From NCBI RefSeq assembly GCF_000149955.1, contig NC_030994.1, positions 3,216,366-3,280,365 of the forward strand: 64,000 nucleotides of DNA, written 5' to 3'. Source of the stretch: Fusarium oxysporum f. sp. lycopersici 4287. Lineage: Eukaryota; Ascomycota; Sordariomycetes; Hypocreales; Nectriaceae. Position 1 is the stretch's first letter, and the number at the start of each line of letters is the position of its first letter. A program made the position numbers and the translations under genes. The notes below the pieces were generated by a model, which was given only the letters and a program-made list of their open reading frames with translations, was not told the origin of the DNA and ran no database searches. Of the stretch, positions 31,222 through 41,506 are shown one piece after another.

Positions 31222-31728
31222 ATGAGTTCAGCTCTCCTACTCTCTCCTCTTAGCTGCGCCTTCTTCCACGCCATTCATGCGTTCGAGTTTACTGGCCCTG
31301 ACTCGGCTCAGAAACTTGATCTCACTCAACCTATTACAATCGAGTGGGGTGCCAACAATGGATCATTGAGCGAACCGAAGGCTCGCGCACTCGATCTCTG
31401 GTTCTATGCCCTTACCAGCGATGATAGCGGCCGGCTTGGCTGGGAACTTGACACCGATCTCCCGCTCTCGGCGGGCTTATACGAGTGGAACCCTGACACA
31501 GTCGTCAAAAGTCTCAAGGACAAGGACGTCTCGATCTCACCAGACGCGGTGCACGCCTTTGAGGCCAGGCTGCTCGACAATTCTGGGAGTAAACTATCAA
31601 CAGTCGAGAGCGACAAGTACGCCGCTGAGGGATTTGACTTTATCCGAAATAGTGGTGGCAAGAGGGCGCAAGCCAGGTTTTACACAGCTGCTGTAGCTTT
31701 TGCTATAGCTGGCTTGGTGCTTCTCTGA
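31222..31728 (+). CDS. Small GPI-anchored Kre9/Knh1-like cell-wall protein
   Basis: Single exon, 168 residues. An N-terminal hydrophobic leader (LLLSPLSCAFFHAIHA) precedes FEFTGPDSAQKLDLTQPITIEWGANNG, which matches the opening of the fungal Ser-Thr-rich GPI-anchored (Kre9_KNH) domain. The C-terminus has small residues (NSGGKR) followed by a hydrophobic tail (FYTAAVAFAIAGLVLL), consistent with a GPI attachment signal. Proteins of this type sit at the plasma membrane or wall and are linked to beta-glucan assembly, though most fungal copies are uncharacterised. Unlike family members of this type it lacks a long Ser/Thr region between the domain and the anchor. Confidence 0.68.
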   Translation: MSSALLLSPLSCAFFHAIHAFEFTGPDSAQKLDLTQPITIEWGANNGSLSEPKARALDLWFYALTSDDSGRLGWELDTDLPLSAGLYEWNPDTVVKSLKDKDVSISPDAVHAFEARLLDNSGSKLSTVESDKYAAEGFDFIRNSGGKRAQARFYTAAVAFAIAGLVLL

Positions 31729-31894
31729 TAGAAGCTTGCTGGAGTGGGGAAGTAGTCGCGGGGCTTGGTTTAAGATGCAACAGTATAGACCAGAGAACAG
31801 TCATAAGTTGGGTTCAGACACGAGAAGTAGTACAGGCTTGATGTCTATTGTGACAGATAGTCATATCCCATGAGGATATAATAGGGTCAAACTA

Positions 31895-32806
31895 TTATTC
31901 AACAGTTGCCAGTAATGACAACTCCAACCCCGTCTCAATCAATCCTACTCCAGCTAGAACTAGAAATGGAACCTCTCTGGTAGTACGATCCGGATCATTG
32001 ACAGTTTCGCAATATGCAAGACTACTTACTTCACCTAGTATACTACCAACCTCCATCAGAATAGCTGCTGTCCGGTTGGAACTAGCAGAACCATGACTCA
32101 GCTCATAGTGACCCGCAGTGACGAACAACCCCCAGTACCCAACAACAACATTAACCAAGGCCCCCATGCCGCGTTTATCGAGAGCAGGAAAGCCTCTGTT
32201 GGTGCCATCAGCTTTCATATACTTCTTGAGAACACGACCGGCTACAACCTTCACAGCAATGTTCCTATAATGCATAGCCTTGAGAACCTCGTTTGATATG
32301 GGATCTTGGGGTACAGCGAATCCAGCAATAATGTGACAAGCGATATGCAAATAATTTAGAACTGACATGGGCCCACTGAATGAGTTCTGCTTGCTCTCTG
32401 AAGAACCATCAGCCTCAAGAGGGATGACAAATACATTCAGGAGATCAACGGTACCTCCGATGCTGTGCAAGCAGAGGTAAATACTCTTCTTTGTCGAAGC
32501 ACTCATTTCTTTAGGCGCTGACCAGAGGTATGAAGCGGCGCGTGAGTAACAGGAAAGCTCTTCTTGGGGAGGCGGCTGGCCCAGAATGGTTTGGAGTGTA
32601 TGCCAGCTATCGGCATTGATGAGGGCATTCACATCGTCGTTGTCGGGGAATGGGGCGCTGTCACGGGCGATCTTGTACACGACTTTATAAGCAACAGCGA
32701 CTATCCAGCAGAAGAGATCTAACAGAGAAGGCTCGCCTATACCGAGATCACTGAGTATATCGGAAATGATTGGAATGTGAAACTTTGTGTCGAGGTTAGA
32801 GACCAT
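31895..32806 (-). CDS. Probable truncated fungal membrane protein, function unknown
   Basis: About 303 residues from the ATG at 32806; the frame is open to 32890 but that part overlaps the 3' end of the upstream gene. The sequence starts straight into LDTKFHIPIISDILSDLGIGEPSLLDLFCWIVAVAYKVVYKIA. It has several weak hydrophobic segments (SVLNYLHIACHIIAGFAVP, ALVNVVVGYWGLFVTAGHYEL, LVLAGVGLIETGLELSLL). The composition recalls the C-terminal region of much larger fungal proteins, which suggests a 5'-truncated copy; this is from memory and unverified. Only 43 bp separate its ATG from the rhodopsin-like gene's stop on the same strand, leaving no normal promoter. Confidence 0.5.
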   Translation of the reverse strand: MVSNLDTKFHIPIISDILSDLGIGEPSLLDLFCWIVAVAYKVVYKIARDSAPFPDNDDVNALINADSWHTLQTILGQPPPQEELSCYSRAASYLWSAPKEMSASTKKSIYLCLHSIGGTVDLLNVFVIPLEADGSSESKQNSFSGPMSVLNYLHIACHIIAGFAVPQDPISNEVLKAMHYRNIAVKVVAGRVLKKYMKADGTNRGFPALDKRGMGALVNVVVGYWGLFVTAGHYELSHGSASSNRTAAILMEVGSILGEVSSLAYCETVNDPDRTTREVPFLVLAGVGLIETGLELSLLATVE

Positions 32807-32849
32807 ATGTATTATGCAAGTGGAAAGACAAAGTAAAAAGAACCGTTTG

Positions 32850-34072
32850 CTATTTCGATACTGGTTCAACCAGTTCATTCTGGCTCCCATCCAGACTAAC
32901 CATCAGGTTGCTATTTTGGATAAACTCCTTTTGCCCAGCACCGACACTCGAATGAGCATTAGCCTCCTTGTCTCCTTCGCCGTCAGTCATTTGTGGGTAA
33001 GTACCGCCTACAGTGGCACGACTCATGAAGGATTTGACACGGAGAGCTAAGGGCTTGAAGAATGGCAGGCAGGAGCAAGAAATTGCAGACGTCAACTCGC
33101 CGAGAGACCAGAGCGCAGGGGTGACGTTCCACCAGGTCATGTCGGCGTCCATCTTAAGCCATCGCATCCGCGCGATGGAAATGCCCACAGTCCTATGTGC
33201 TTTCTGTTAGTGACTTCCGCTGATGGGTTTTATTTCTTATTGCTTAACTCACAGGAATCCGAGACTAAAAACGAATAACAAGTAGGCTTTCTGTCGACGT
33301 GGCAACTGGAGTCGCCACAGAGCTGGAATTGGCAGCGTGAGGATGAACAGGTCGCCGATCGAGTTGAAAACGCCATTGAACCACCACATTATGGTTATGT
33401 GTGGGACGCACTGCGCGTCAACGTTTGGGTCCCAGACGCCTGCAAGAGGAATACACATAACAAAGACAAGGATGCAAACGCCGCTGCCCCAGAGTACAAT
33501 CAGTACCATTGCTCCAATGCAGTAAGGCCGTAGTTTGGAGGCGGAGAGGAGCCGGTAGTAGTTGATTAGAAATGACATTTTGATAAAGAATAGGGATAGC
33601 ATGTAGAAGAATACGGACACCCAAAAACACTGGGTTCGAGGTTAGCTGTGACTTTGCTTGAAGGAATACGGCCTGCGCTTACCCTTAGGTAGAGAATCTG
33701 ATTTTTACTAGAAACTGTGGAAATATGCCTCCCCAGACCAAATCGAGTCACTGATGCTGGTTAATTGTTATTCTCTGATGATAGGGTTGTAGTGGGACAA
33801 ACTTGATGTTATTGCAGTACCACAAGCTATCATGGTCAACTTGCGAAAATTGTTAGTACTGGCACTTTTATTCCCTTCGGCGAGTTCCGTCAACCTACCA
33901 AAGACGCGATAGCGGCCATGTCGTCCAGTCTAAACTGCTTCACCATGGCTCGGCTTACGACGCGCAACACGACCATAAGCGTGGATGTGACCAAGAGGAA
34001 GGTGGCGACGCCAATAACCATGGACACTTTGCTATCATCAGAATCCCGAAGGACCGACTCGTTGCCGGTCAT
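32850..34072 (-). CDS. Rhodopsin-domain fungal integral membrane protein
   Basis: Five exons joined in frame from the ATG at 34072. Seven membrane segments are expected and the diagnostic elements are visible. TM1 is MVIGVATFLLVTSTLMVVLRVVSR, followed by FRLDDMAAIASL. Then come TRFGLGRHI, CFWVSVFFYMLSLFFIKMSFLINYYRL, and the extracellular loop PLAGVWDPNVDAQC. Next is WWFNGVFNSIGDLFILTLPIPALWRLQLPRRQK, then MTWWNVTPALWSLGELTSAISCSCLPFFKPL. This is the fungal 'rhodopsin' (PTH11-related) family, not a retinal opsin: the retinal-binding Lys is absent. Role unknown; some relatives act as surface sensors. The cytoplasmic tail is short and Ser/Gln-rich. Confidence 0.85.
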
Positions 34073-35262
34073 GAGGTTTCAATCACGTAACGTAAACTCG
34101 GCGGATCGCCAAAAGATGCGTGCTGATGCGGGAGGACGATCCGGCCAAAACGGACAGGGAGCTTGGAAATAAAGAACGGGGCCAAGTGGGATTATGGGGA
34201 AGTCGGGGGATTTACCTGAGCTGTCGGGGCCTCGACTGGGACAGCCCCCTATGAGAACTCAAATTAGGGCTGACGAATTCGTCATGGGCTGATTGGAATG
34301 CTGAGGTGTGGCTACTGGTCTAGTCATTGGCTTGGAAACGCCACATTTTTCCCCAATGGTTGAGTAGGACGCTGCGGGCAATAATCAAATCTCCTGGTAG
34401 AAAAGGAAGACCATGCCCATGGGAGAAGATTAGAGCATATTAACAGCCAAAACTAGAAATAATAACACGAAACCCTTTGATTTGACAGACAACAATTCAG
34501 CTGGTGAGTGTAAGGTGCCGAACACTTGGCGAAGTTGGCCATTAAGCACGTCCGCCAGACAACAACAAAAGCAAAAACATAGCAATCTAGGGGAAGCAAG
34601 ACAGCAAACTCGTGTATTATCATAGCGGGTCCATTAAAGGCAGTATTAAAGGAATATCATATCTAAGACTTATGCAACGTGACCGTTTCCTATCTGCGCA
34701 GCTATAGGCCATTTATTGCATCTCATTATAAGCATTGCTTTAGTCTCGGGTAGGCAGTGATGGAAGTTCTATAATTCGCCCCACTATTGAGCCATCACGA
34801 TTTGACTACCAAAGTCCGGACGGCGTTAACACGGAAAGTCTGGATTAAATTTGTCATCAATGCTGACTAAGTGCCATTGGTCCAGGCTCAGAATGTGGAT
34901 TTGCAAGCAGCCCCAGCAGCCACAGTGGCTAGTGCAGAGTACTGACAAATGGCGTCTTACTCAGCTAGGAAAAGTTTCAAGAAGCTTCTCGATGCTTCCA
35001 GCAAGATCATGGCAATTCGATATGGTGAGTAACAGCTTGCGCAAGAACGCGCTGCCTAAATGTGAATTGTAAAATATAGATGTATAAATGAATCACTTTC
35101 GACATCTTTGGTAGATTTCTTATTATCAGAATTCAATATCTTCACTACTCATTCAATTCAAACAAAGCCCAGAAACACAAATCGCCTCCGCTCAGCCAAT
35201 CAAAAGCCTGAACCATTATACCAATTACCTTTTACAACTCACAACCAAAACACATCAACACA
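34073..35262. other. 1.2-kb intergenic region upstream of the heat-shock gene
   Basis: Contains the promoters of two divergent genes. A strong heat-shock element lies at 34976-34998 (listed separately). A frame at 34851-35072 overlaps that element and is considered spurious. Confidence 0.45.
34976..34998. promoter_or_regulatory. Heat-shock element (HSF binding site)
   Basis: Reads TTC-aa-GAA-gc-TTC-tc-GAt-gc-TTC: five alternating nTTCn/nGAAn units in perfect 5-bp phase, four of them exact. Heat-shock factor trimers bind three or more such units. It lies 265 bp upstream of the start of the Hsp20-type gene, the expected target. Confidence 0.75.
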
Positions 35263-36000
35263 ATGGCATTCTTCCTTCCCCAGACCTTCTACCATATCCA
35301 GGCTCCCCAGAACCCACTCTATCATCTCCTCAGGGAACTCGACCAGTCCGTTCAGCAGCCCCAGCAGCCCCAGCGAAAGCGCCAATGCCAGCCTCAACAG
35401 AAGAGCCGCGCTCAGGCTTCCTGCCCTGCCTATCGGGTGAACAGCCGCCCATGGGAACCCCGATTTGAGGCCCACGAGACGGAAGACTCCTTCGTTCTCT
35501 ACGGCGAGCTCCCAGGCATGAACAAGGAGCACGTCACTGTCGAGTTCCCTGAGCCTCGCAAGCTTGTTGTTAGTGGCAAGGTTGAGCGATTCATAGAATC
35601 CCCCAAGGCAGCTGAAACAACCACTGAGCAGACTGCTCCCTCCCCGGTCGTTGAGTCAGACAACGAAGACACCCGAAGCAGAAGCTCTTATCAGGCCACC
35701 GTCGAGGACGATGTCGATGACGACGAATTTGAGGTCTTGAGCCACACATCAGAGAAGTCGAAGACTATGAGCCAGCCAGAGCCTGAGACACTCAGCGAGA
35801 AGGCCCAGGAGAAGCAGCCCGAGCAGCCCGAGCAGCCTGAAGAGCTAAGACGCTCTGGCTATAGCAAGGAGTTCTCGCGCTACTTTACTTTCCCCACCTA
35901 TATCAACCACGACGCGGTCACTGCCGACCTCAAGGATGGTCTCCTGACCATAGTGGTTCCTAAGGCTACTCCTAAGTCTCAACGCATCATCATCAACTAA
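35263..36000 (+). CDS. Small heat-shock protein, HSP30-type (alpha-crystallin domain)
   Basis: Single exon, 245 residues. A Gln/Pro-rich N-terminus (FYHIQAPQNPLYHLLREL then poly-QQP) is followed by the alpha-crystallin domain. The first half is PRFEAHETEDSFVLYGELPGMNKEHVTVEF and KLVVSGKVER. An acidic, Ser/Glu-rich insert of about 95 residues splits the domain. The second half is SGYSKEFSRYFTFPTYINHDAVTADLKDGLLTIVVPK, ending in IIIN. The acidic insert is typical of filamentous-fungal HSP30 proteins. It would act as a cytosolic ATP-independent holdase under heat or chemical stress. The heat-shock element upstream supports stress induction. Confidence 0.92.
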   Translation: MAFFLPQTFYHIQAPQNPLYHLLRELDQSVQQPQQPQRKRQCQPQQKSRAQASCPAYRVNSRPWEPRFEAHETEDSFVLYGELPGMNKEHVTVEFPEPRKLVVSGKVERFIESPKAAETTTEQTAPSPVVESDNEDTRSRSSYQATVEDDVDDDEFEVLSHTSEKSKTMSQPEPETLSEKAQEKQPEQPEQPEELRRSGYSKEFSRYFTFPTYINHDAVTADLKDGLLTIVVPKATPKSQRIIIN

Positions 36001-36246
36001 AGGGTCGGATATTAGTTTATAGGTTTCACGGAATGGTTTTAGTCTAAATGTATTTGAGATCTTGTTCAGCTGTTCTAATCTAGTCGCTACTGAATTCACT
36101 GGTTTACATTAACATTTCTCTCATTTACAATTAACAGCATGCATATTCAACAAGTGAAGAAATGAACATATAAGAATATTATACACATCGTAGCTACCAG
36201 CAGATCAGACAACCTTGACTATACTATCTCGATATCATCTACGCTA

Positions 36247-38175
36247 CTAGCATAGCCAATCCCAGAACTTTCCCCAGATAGTTGTTGGCTGCCTCTCCTC
36301 CCAAATAATTGCATCGATAGCAGCCTTATCGCGATGTAAGTCAGCCTCAGTAGATGGTATCCATTTCGTCTTTTTGAAGAACTTCCAGAAACAGAAAAGA
36401 GCCCCGAGAAGCGGGATGCCGATGTAGGTAGTGACGAAGCTGTTGGCATTCCAAGGAGTAAATGTCCAGAAGCCACTAAACACGATGATGAGGCCAAAAT
36501 AAAACATTGAGAACCAAGCCAGGTAGGGCTGGCAGGGCGCTTTAAAGGTGAGAGATGACCTATCTATGCCCTGGGCCTTGAGAGCGCTGTGAAACCTGAC
36601 GTAGATGAGGCAGATAGAGAACCAGGTGAAGAGTGATGACAGTGTAGCGAGGTTCTGGAACCACGTGAAGGCTACGCTGCTGCTGGCAGAGCATGAGAGG
36701 TATGAAAGCAAAGAGATGGCAGTAATAAGCAGTACCGCTACCCAGGGTGTGCCACTGGCAGGCGATTAGCGCTGATGCTACCTTGGAAGAAAACTCTGAC
36801 TTACCTTTTGTTGCATTTTTGGAAAATCTTCGGGGCCTGTCCATTCTTGGACAGTGCAAAGAGATATCGACTTCCGTTGAAGGTCATGGCATTGGCGGCT
36901 GAGCTGGCAGAACTCAAGATGACGGCGTTGATAATAGATGGCAAGACCTTGATCTTGGCATGAGTGATCGCAATGACCCATGGTGATGCCGCAGCACCCT
37001 TGGAGCCGTTCGCCTGAGCACTGAGCAGCTTTTCGTCGTTGTGAGGAACTAATACACCAACGGCTAGGGCACCCAAAACGTAGAAGAATAAGATTCTCCA
37101 AAAGACGCGACGAACTGCCTTGGGAATATTTCTTCGTGGGTTCTTGGCCTCACCTCCAGCCACAGCAACAGTCTCAATACCGCCAAAAGAGAAAGCTGCA
37201 TTAACAAGCGTTGAGAAGAAACCCAGAAATCGGCCAAAGTCTCCGGTCGCCACGTACTCCTTCATGGCTCCTGGGCACTTCCAATAGCGGAAGCCAATGC
37301 GGCCTTGCCCCGTTGCTCCCACATCAATGAGGAAGGCGAGTAAGATAAGACCGACAATGGCGACGACTTTAATACCCGCAAAATAGAACTCGACTTCTCC
37401 GTAAACTGAGACAGCGAAGAGGTTGATGCAGGCGACCAAGACGATGAGAATAGTGATCCAGACTGCGACATTGACACCTTGAGCTCCCTCCCAGTATTGT
37501 ATGACGACCGATACGGCGGCGATCTCGGCACATAGAGTGATGACGCAGTAATACCAGCTCTGTAGAATGATAAGGGTCAGCTTGAGCCCAGAAGGGATCG
37601 AGTATTGCGAGAATCGTATACATACGTTCCAACCGACAGCGAAACTGAGGGCAGGGTCTACCCAACGGTCTGCGAACTGAGGGATCGCTCCAGGCAGAGG
37701 AAGCCAGGTGCACATTTCACCTAAACTTTGCATCTTTAATGAGTCAACAAATATTAGTCAACGATGCTTAAATGTGACGACTGGGAGGACTGCGTGTATA
37801 CCATGCAGAAAATGGCTGCGCCTGAAATGGTGTAGCCCAGCAAGAGACTAAGCGGGCCAGCTTGCGTCAAGGCGCGGCCAATACCGAGGAACAATCCCGT
37901 GCCAATGGCGCCGCCGAGGGCGATGAACTGGACATGCCTACTTTCGAGTCTGGAGTTGTCAGCAAAAGTCTTGTACATGTCTCGTAACGGACTGAGCTAT
38001 ACTTTCTTGCTAGCTCATGGTACTCTGTGGAAGTACCCTGTTCAAGGGCAGGTTGAGTCTGGAAGTATTCCTTGTTATCTAGTGATTTGTCCATATTGAG
38101 AAGTATTCTGATATGTGATGCTGCTGAGCGACCGTTCTTAGATACGGAAACATCCTCACTTAAATACTTGGTCAA
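36247..38175 (-). CDS. Amino-acid permease (APC superfamily, YAT family)
   Basis: Five exons. The starting ATG is 38175 or the one beginning MDKSLDNKEY downstream. Landmarks are LESRHVQFIALGGAIGTGLFLGIG (TM1), SLGEMCTWLPLPGAIPQFADRWVDPALSFAVGWN, YWKCPGAMKEY, SFGGIETVAVAGGEAKNPRRNIPKAV, and the TM8-TM10 segment SAANAMTFNGSRYLFALSKNGQAPKIF. The C-terminus has the usual FKAPCQPYLAWF and ends HRDKAAIDAI...WDWLC. One intron (37560-37625, 66 nt, gtatgt to ctacag) has a length divisible by three and no stop, so it reads through as extra residues if unspliced. It lies downstream of, and on the same strand as, the dialkylglycine-decarboxylase-like gene, suggesting a shared substrate. Confidence 0.88.
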
Positions 38176-38818
38176 ATGTTGTTGTGCTGCCCTTATCAGG
38201 TTAAGTCAACGGCTGCAACTATTGAAGATAAGCTGTCCAACGGCTTCAAATAAGCTTTCCGCGGGAAACCTGACCTGGCTTCCCCGCATTGCGGTTATCA
38301 GCAATCCGGGGTAACGAGGGAAACGTGGCTTTAGGAAGGTCCAGACCAGTCTACTCTATCTCCGGTTATCGGCTGTTTTGACTAAAGACTGGACCAATCT
38401 TGCATATTGCATTATCTAATATCTTAGATATAATATTTTCTATCTACTGCTAGTAAAGACATATCTTGTCCATTGCCCTAACTAGTTCCTATAGTACTTT
38501 ATAAGGAGAAAAATAATAAGTAGATGTAATTATTTTTAAGAGTATCATAATTCATTATAATATACTTTCTATTAGCTTAGTAGGAGATTTTTAAAGACTT
38601 TTATTATACTTCTTATTTATTTATCTTTATTATTTTACATTAATTAATCTCTCTTAGCTTAGTAGATAACCTTAACTAAGATAAATATTACCTTCTCACT
38701 TTACCCGAGCTATAATTTCACTTATATAATTCAGCCACAAGTTTGAACATGCCCGAGTAAAAACAATAACGTGGTCTATTTATTTGTTCTTTCACCATAT
38801 CCTACTCCGTCTAGGTCA
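38176..38818. other. Intergenic region with AT-rich RIP-like tract
   Basis: From about 38400 to 38720 the sequence is strongly AT-rich, with repeated taatat/ttatta and agcttagtag motifs, like the RIP-mutated tract at the left edge. No source element can be identified. Confidence 0.5.
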
Positions 38819-40153
38819 TCAAGCAGCGGCCGTCATCTGGCCACGTGACTCCAAGACCGAACTAAATGACTTATCCAGAATCTCTAAACCCTGCTCAATC
38901 TCCTCAGCTGTCACCGTGACAGCGGGGGCTAGACGGAATACACCGCCCATTCCAGGCAAGTTGACGACGTTACAGGATAGCCCTAGTTCCATGGCTTTGT
39001 CGGAAACAGCCTGGCCCAGATCAGCTCCCGGAGCCTTTGTCTTGGGATCGGCAATGATCTCAATACCCTGCAACAGCCCTCGACCTCGGAGATCCCCGAT
39101 ACACCAGTACTTCTGCTGAAGCTTTTCAAGACCAGCTCGAAGCTGCTGGCCTCGCTCGTTCGCCTTCTGGCAAATGTTGTCGCGCTCGACGATCTCAAGA
39201 ACCTTGTCACCAACGGCGGCGGTGAGAGGATCGTTGAGATGAGTGGTGAGCCAGAGAAAGCCAGCCTCCTTGCACCCACGCTCAATCTCAGCCGTAGTGC
39301 TGACCGAAGCCAGGGGAAGACCGCATCCTAGCGTTTTGGAGAGAGCCAGGATATCGGGGACGACACCCTCCTCATGTTCAAAGGCAAACATCTTGCCAGT
39401 TCGCCCAACTCCAGTTTGGGCTTCATCCATGATGACCAACATGTCGCGCTTTCTGCACTCATCCTGCATGCGCTTCAAGTAGCCCTTTGGCAGGTCGAGA
39501 ATACCACCAGTGGAGAGGATGGGCTCCATGATGAAGGCTGCAAGAGACCCGACGCTCTGGCGATCAATCAGGGACCAGCCAAAGTCCATCTCAGTCTCCC
39601 AGTCCCATGAGCCGTCGGGCTTTCGGAACGGAGAACGGTAACCGTATGGTGCAGGGAAGGCCAACGATCCTGGCATAGAAGGGCCACCACGCTTGCGACC
39701 AGCCGAATAGGTAGCGGAGCCAGAGCCTTGAGTCAACCCATGGTAGCTAGCTGAGAAGGCAACAATTTCAAACTTGCCCGTATAGCACTTGGCAATTTTG
39801 ATAGCAGCCTCGGTTGACTCGGAGCCGGTGTTGAGGAAGAAAGACTTCTTCAAGGGCATGGGTAAGAACTTGGCCAATCTCTGAGCCAGGTTCACGACAG
39901 GGTGCGTGATCATGTTGCTGAGGAGATGGTCCAACTCAGAGACATAGTGCTTGACCACCTCGACAACCTCGGGGTGGGAGTGGCCTAGGAGAGAACTCAT
40001 TTGCCCCGAAGTGAAGTCGAGAATTTGCTTGCCATCTGCATCGTAGAGGCGCGTTCCCAGGGCTTTGGAGATGACGACAGGAGAGAAAGGGACTCCCGTG
40101 GTCATCACATAGTTGTCCGCCTTAGACCAAAACTCTGCAGTCGAAGATGCCAT
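38819..40153 (-). CDS. 2,2-dialkylglycine decarboxylase-like class III aminotransferase (PLP)
   Basis: Single exon, 444 residues, close to the bacterial enzyme's length. FTSGQMSSLLGHSHP (about 48-61) carries the Gln-Met pair that lines the dialkylglycine decarboxylase site. GSESTEAAIKIAK binds the PLP phosphate. FIMEPILSTGG keeps the active-site Ser, IMDEAQTGVGRTG holds the PLP-ring Asp, LALSKTLGCGLP holds Schiff-base Lys273, and VFRLAPAVTV the substrate-carboxylate Arg. The bacterial Trp138 position is Tyr (SYHGLT). The family enzyme decarboxylates 2-aminoisobutyrate or isovaline and regenerates PMP with pyruvate. A GABA-type aminotransferase is the alternative, but the GQM motif argues against it. 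Cytosolic. Residue assignments rest on remembered DGD numbering. Confidence 0.85.
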   Translation of the reverse strand: MASSTAEFWSKADNYVMTTGVPFSPVVISKALGTRLYDADGKQILDFTSGQMSSLLGHSHPEVVEVVKHYVSELDHLLSNMITHPVVNLAQRLAKFLPMPLKKSFFLNTGSESTEAAIKIAKCYTGKFEIVAFSASYHGLTQGSGSATYSAGRKRGGPSMPGSLAFPAPYGYRSPFRKPDGSWDWETEMDFGWSLIDRQSVGSLAAFIMEPILSTGGILDLPKGYLKRMQDECRKRDMLVIMDEAQTGVGRTGKMFAFEHEEGVVPDILALSKTLGCGLPLASVSTTAEIERGCKEAGFLWLTTHLNDPLTAAVGDKVLEIVERDNICQKANERGQQLRAGLEKLQQKYWCIGDLRGRGLLQGIEIIADPKTKAPGADLGQAVSDKAMELGLSCNVVNLPGMGGVFRLAPAVTVTAEEIEQGLEILDKSFSSVLESRGQMTAAA

Positions 40154-41506
40154 GCTGAAGAGGAATAAAGTGGTATGATGTTGTTAATACAGAGTAAGAT
40201 GTGTTGGCTGATGACAGATGATGAGACCACAGACTCACGGGGTGTTTTTAAGCTGTAGAAGCGGTAACGAGCAACTTCTTTTCATGCAGACTTTTTCCAA
40301 CTAAGCAGATTCCTGGATCAGGCGGCGACACTGTCTAGTCCGCGGCGTCACGAACAAGCCGCGGAAAACTCATATCATTTACCGCCCCACTCATGCTATC
40401 TACGTATCTTGCGATTACCACGTATTGCTTTATTAAGAAAAATAGCTTGGGGAAAACTAATGTTTGAATAAGGTCCAAGCACTCACCTCGAGGAGATTGC
40501 TTTATGTAAATTCTTCTTCTTTGCTTGGTCTTTTTAATTCGCAAGCTTTGTCAAGCCATGACAGGAAACGATGCGCTCCTAGGTGAAATCAGCTCTCTTG
40601 AAAAGCCCAGTCGCGTGACAAGCTGTGTACCAATATATCTGTTAATTCAAGCGCCTTGACTGAGTGCTTCACCGGAGCATATCATCTGGAGGCCCCGCAA
40701 GCTTCGTGGAGAACTTTGTGGATCAATTGAAGGGAAACGTTGGCTGATCTCTGGTGAAGTTGCCCCTTTTCCACTTTCGAATCAGTGGCCGTTTTCAGAA
40801 GCATTGCGTGCTATCACTCCACATCTCTGATCTTGTGATCTTAATTTACAGTTAAGCTTCCTAAAGTCATCTTTCGGGGTCATCTAGGCGCCTGCATCCA
40901 GTTTGGATGCCTTCATTGGATATCAGCTGGCCTTGTAAGCAATGCAAGGCTTAAGATGCCACTTCCTCAAACGGGCAGAACTAACACGTCGGCGAGTTAA
41001 GGTCCTTCTGTCCTGAAAGTTTATCATTCTGCCCCTCATGCTAATGTTGCTAGCGAATCGGATTTGTCAATACCATCATCGACACGAGTCACAAACCTAT
41101 CACTGTGAGGTTGAGACACCCTTTCCATGCCCAGTGCCCGAATTATCCGATCGCAAACATATAAAATATGGCGGTCTTTGAATGGCGATTGCACGTACTT
41201 GCAAATAGTCTAACAGGCGAAAATGGCAAGAAATGCCGGATGATGGGGCGCGCATCAAGGTTTCCCATGGTCCATACTTTGCCGCGGATTACGCCATCAA
41301 TCATTTCCCTCGGAAAACTTACGCTCGTGCCTCTGATTGTGAGATCCCCGAAAAACCAGCTTCAGTCTGGGGTATATGGAGTTCCAGAGCAAGGCCCCTG
41401 TTTTTATGATAAAACATTGTGGGTTCTACGTGTACAGCGAACTGGCGCGATTGTGTTATCACAGACATTCATTGTTGATTCTCTGCTCTGAAGCTCTGTC
41501 ACTATT
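40154..41506. other. 1.35-kb divergent intergenic region
   Basis: Separates the divergent DGD-like and dihydroxyacetone kinase genes and serves both promoters. Frames within it lack protein character. Confidence 0.45.

Noticed and set aside
32850..34072. A light-sensing retinal opsin
   Set aside because: The sequence matches the fungal 'rhodopsin domain' (PTH11-related) family and lacks the retinal-binding Lys of microbial opsins.
34851..35072. Short open frame upstream of the HSP30-type gene
   Set aside because: It overlaps the heat-shock element and has no protein-like composition.
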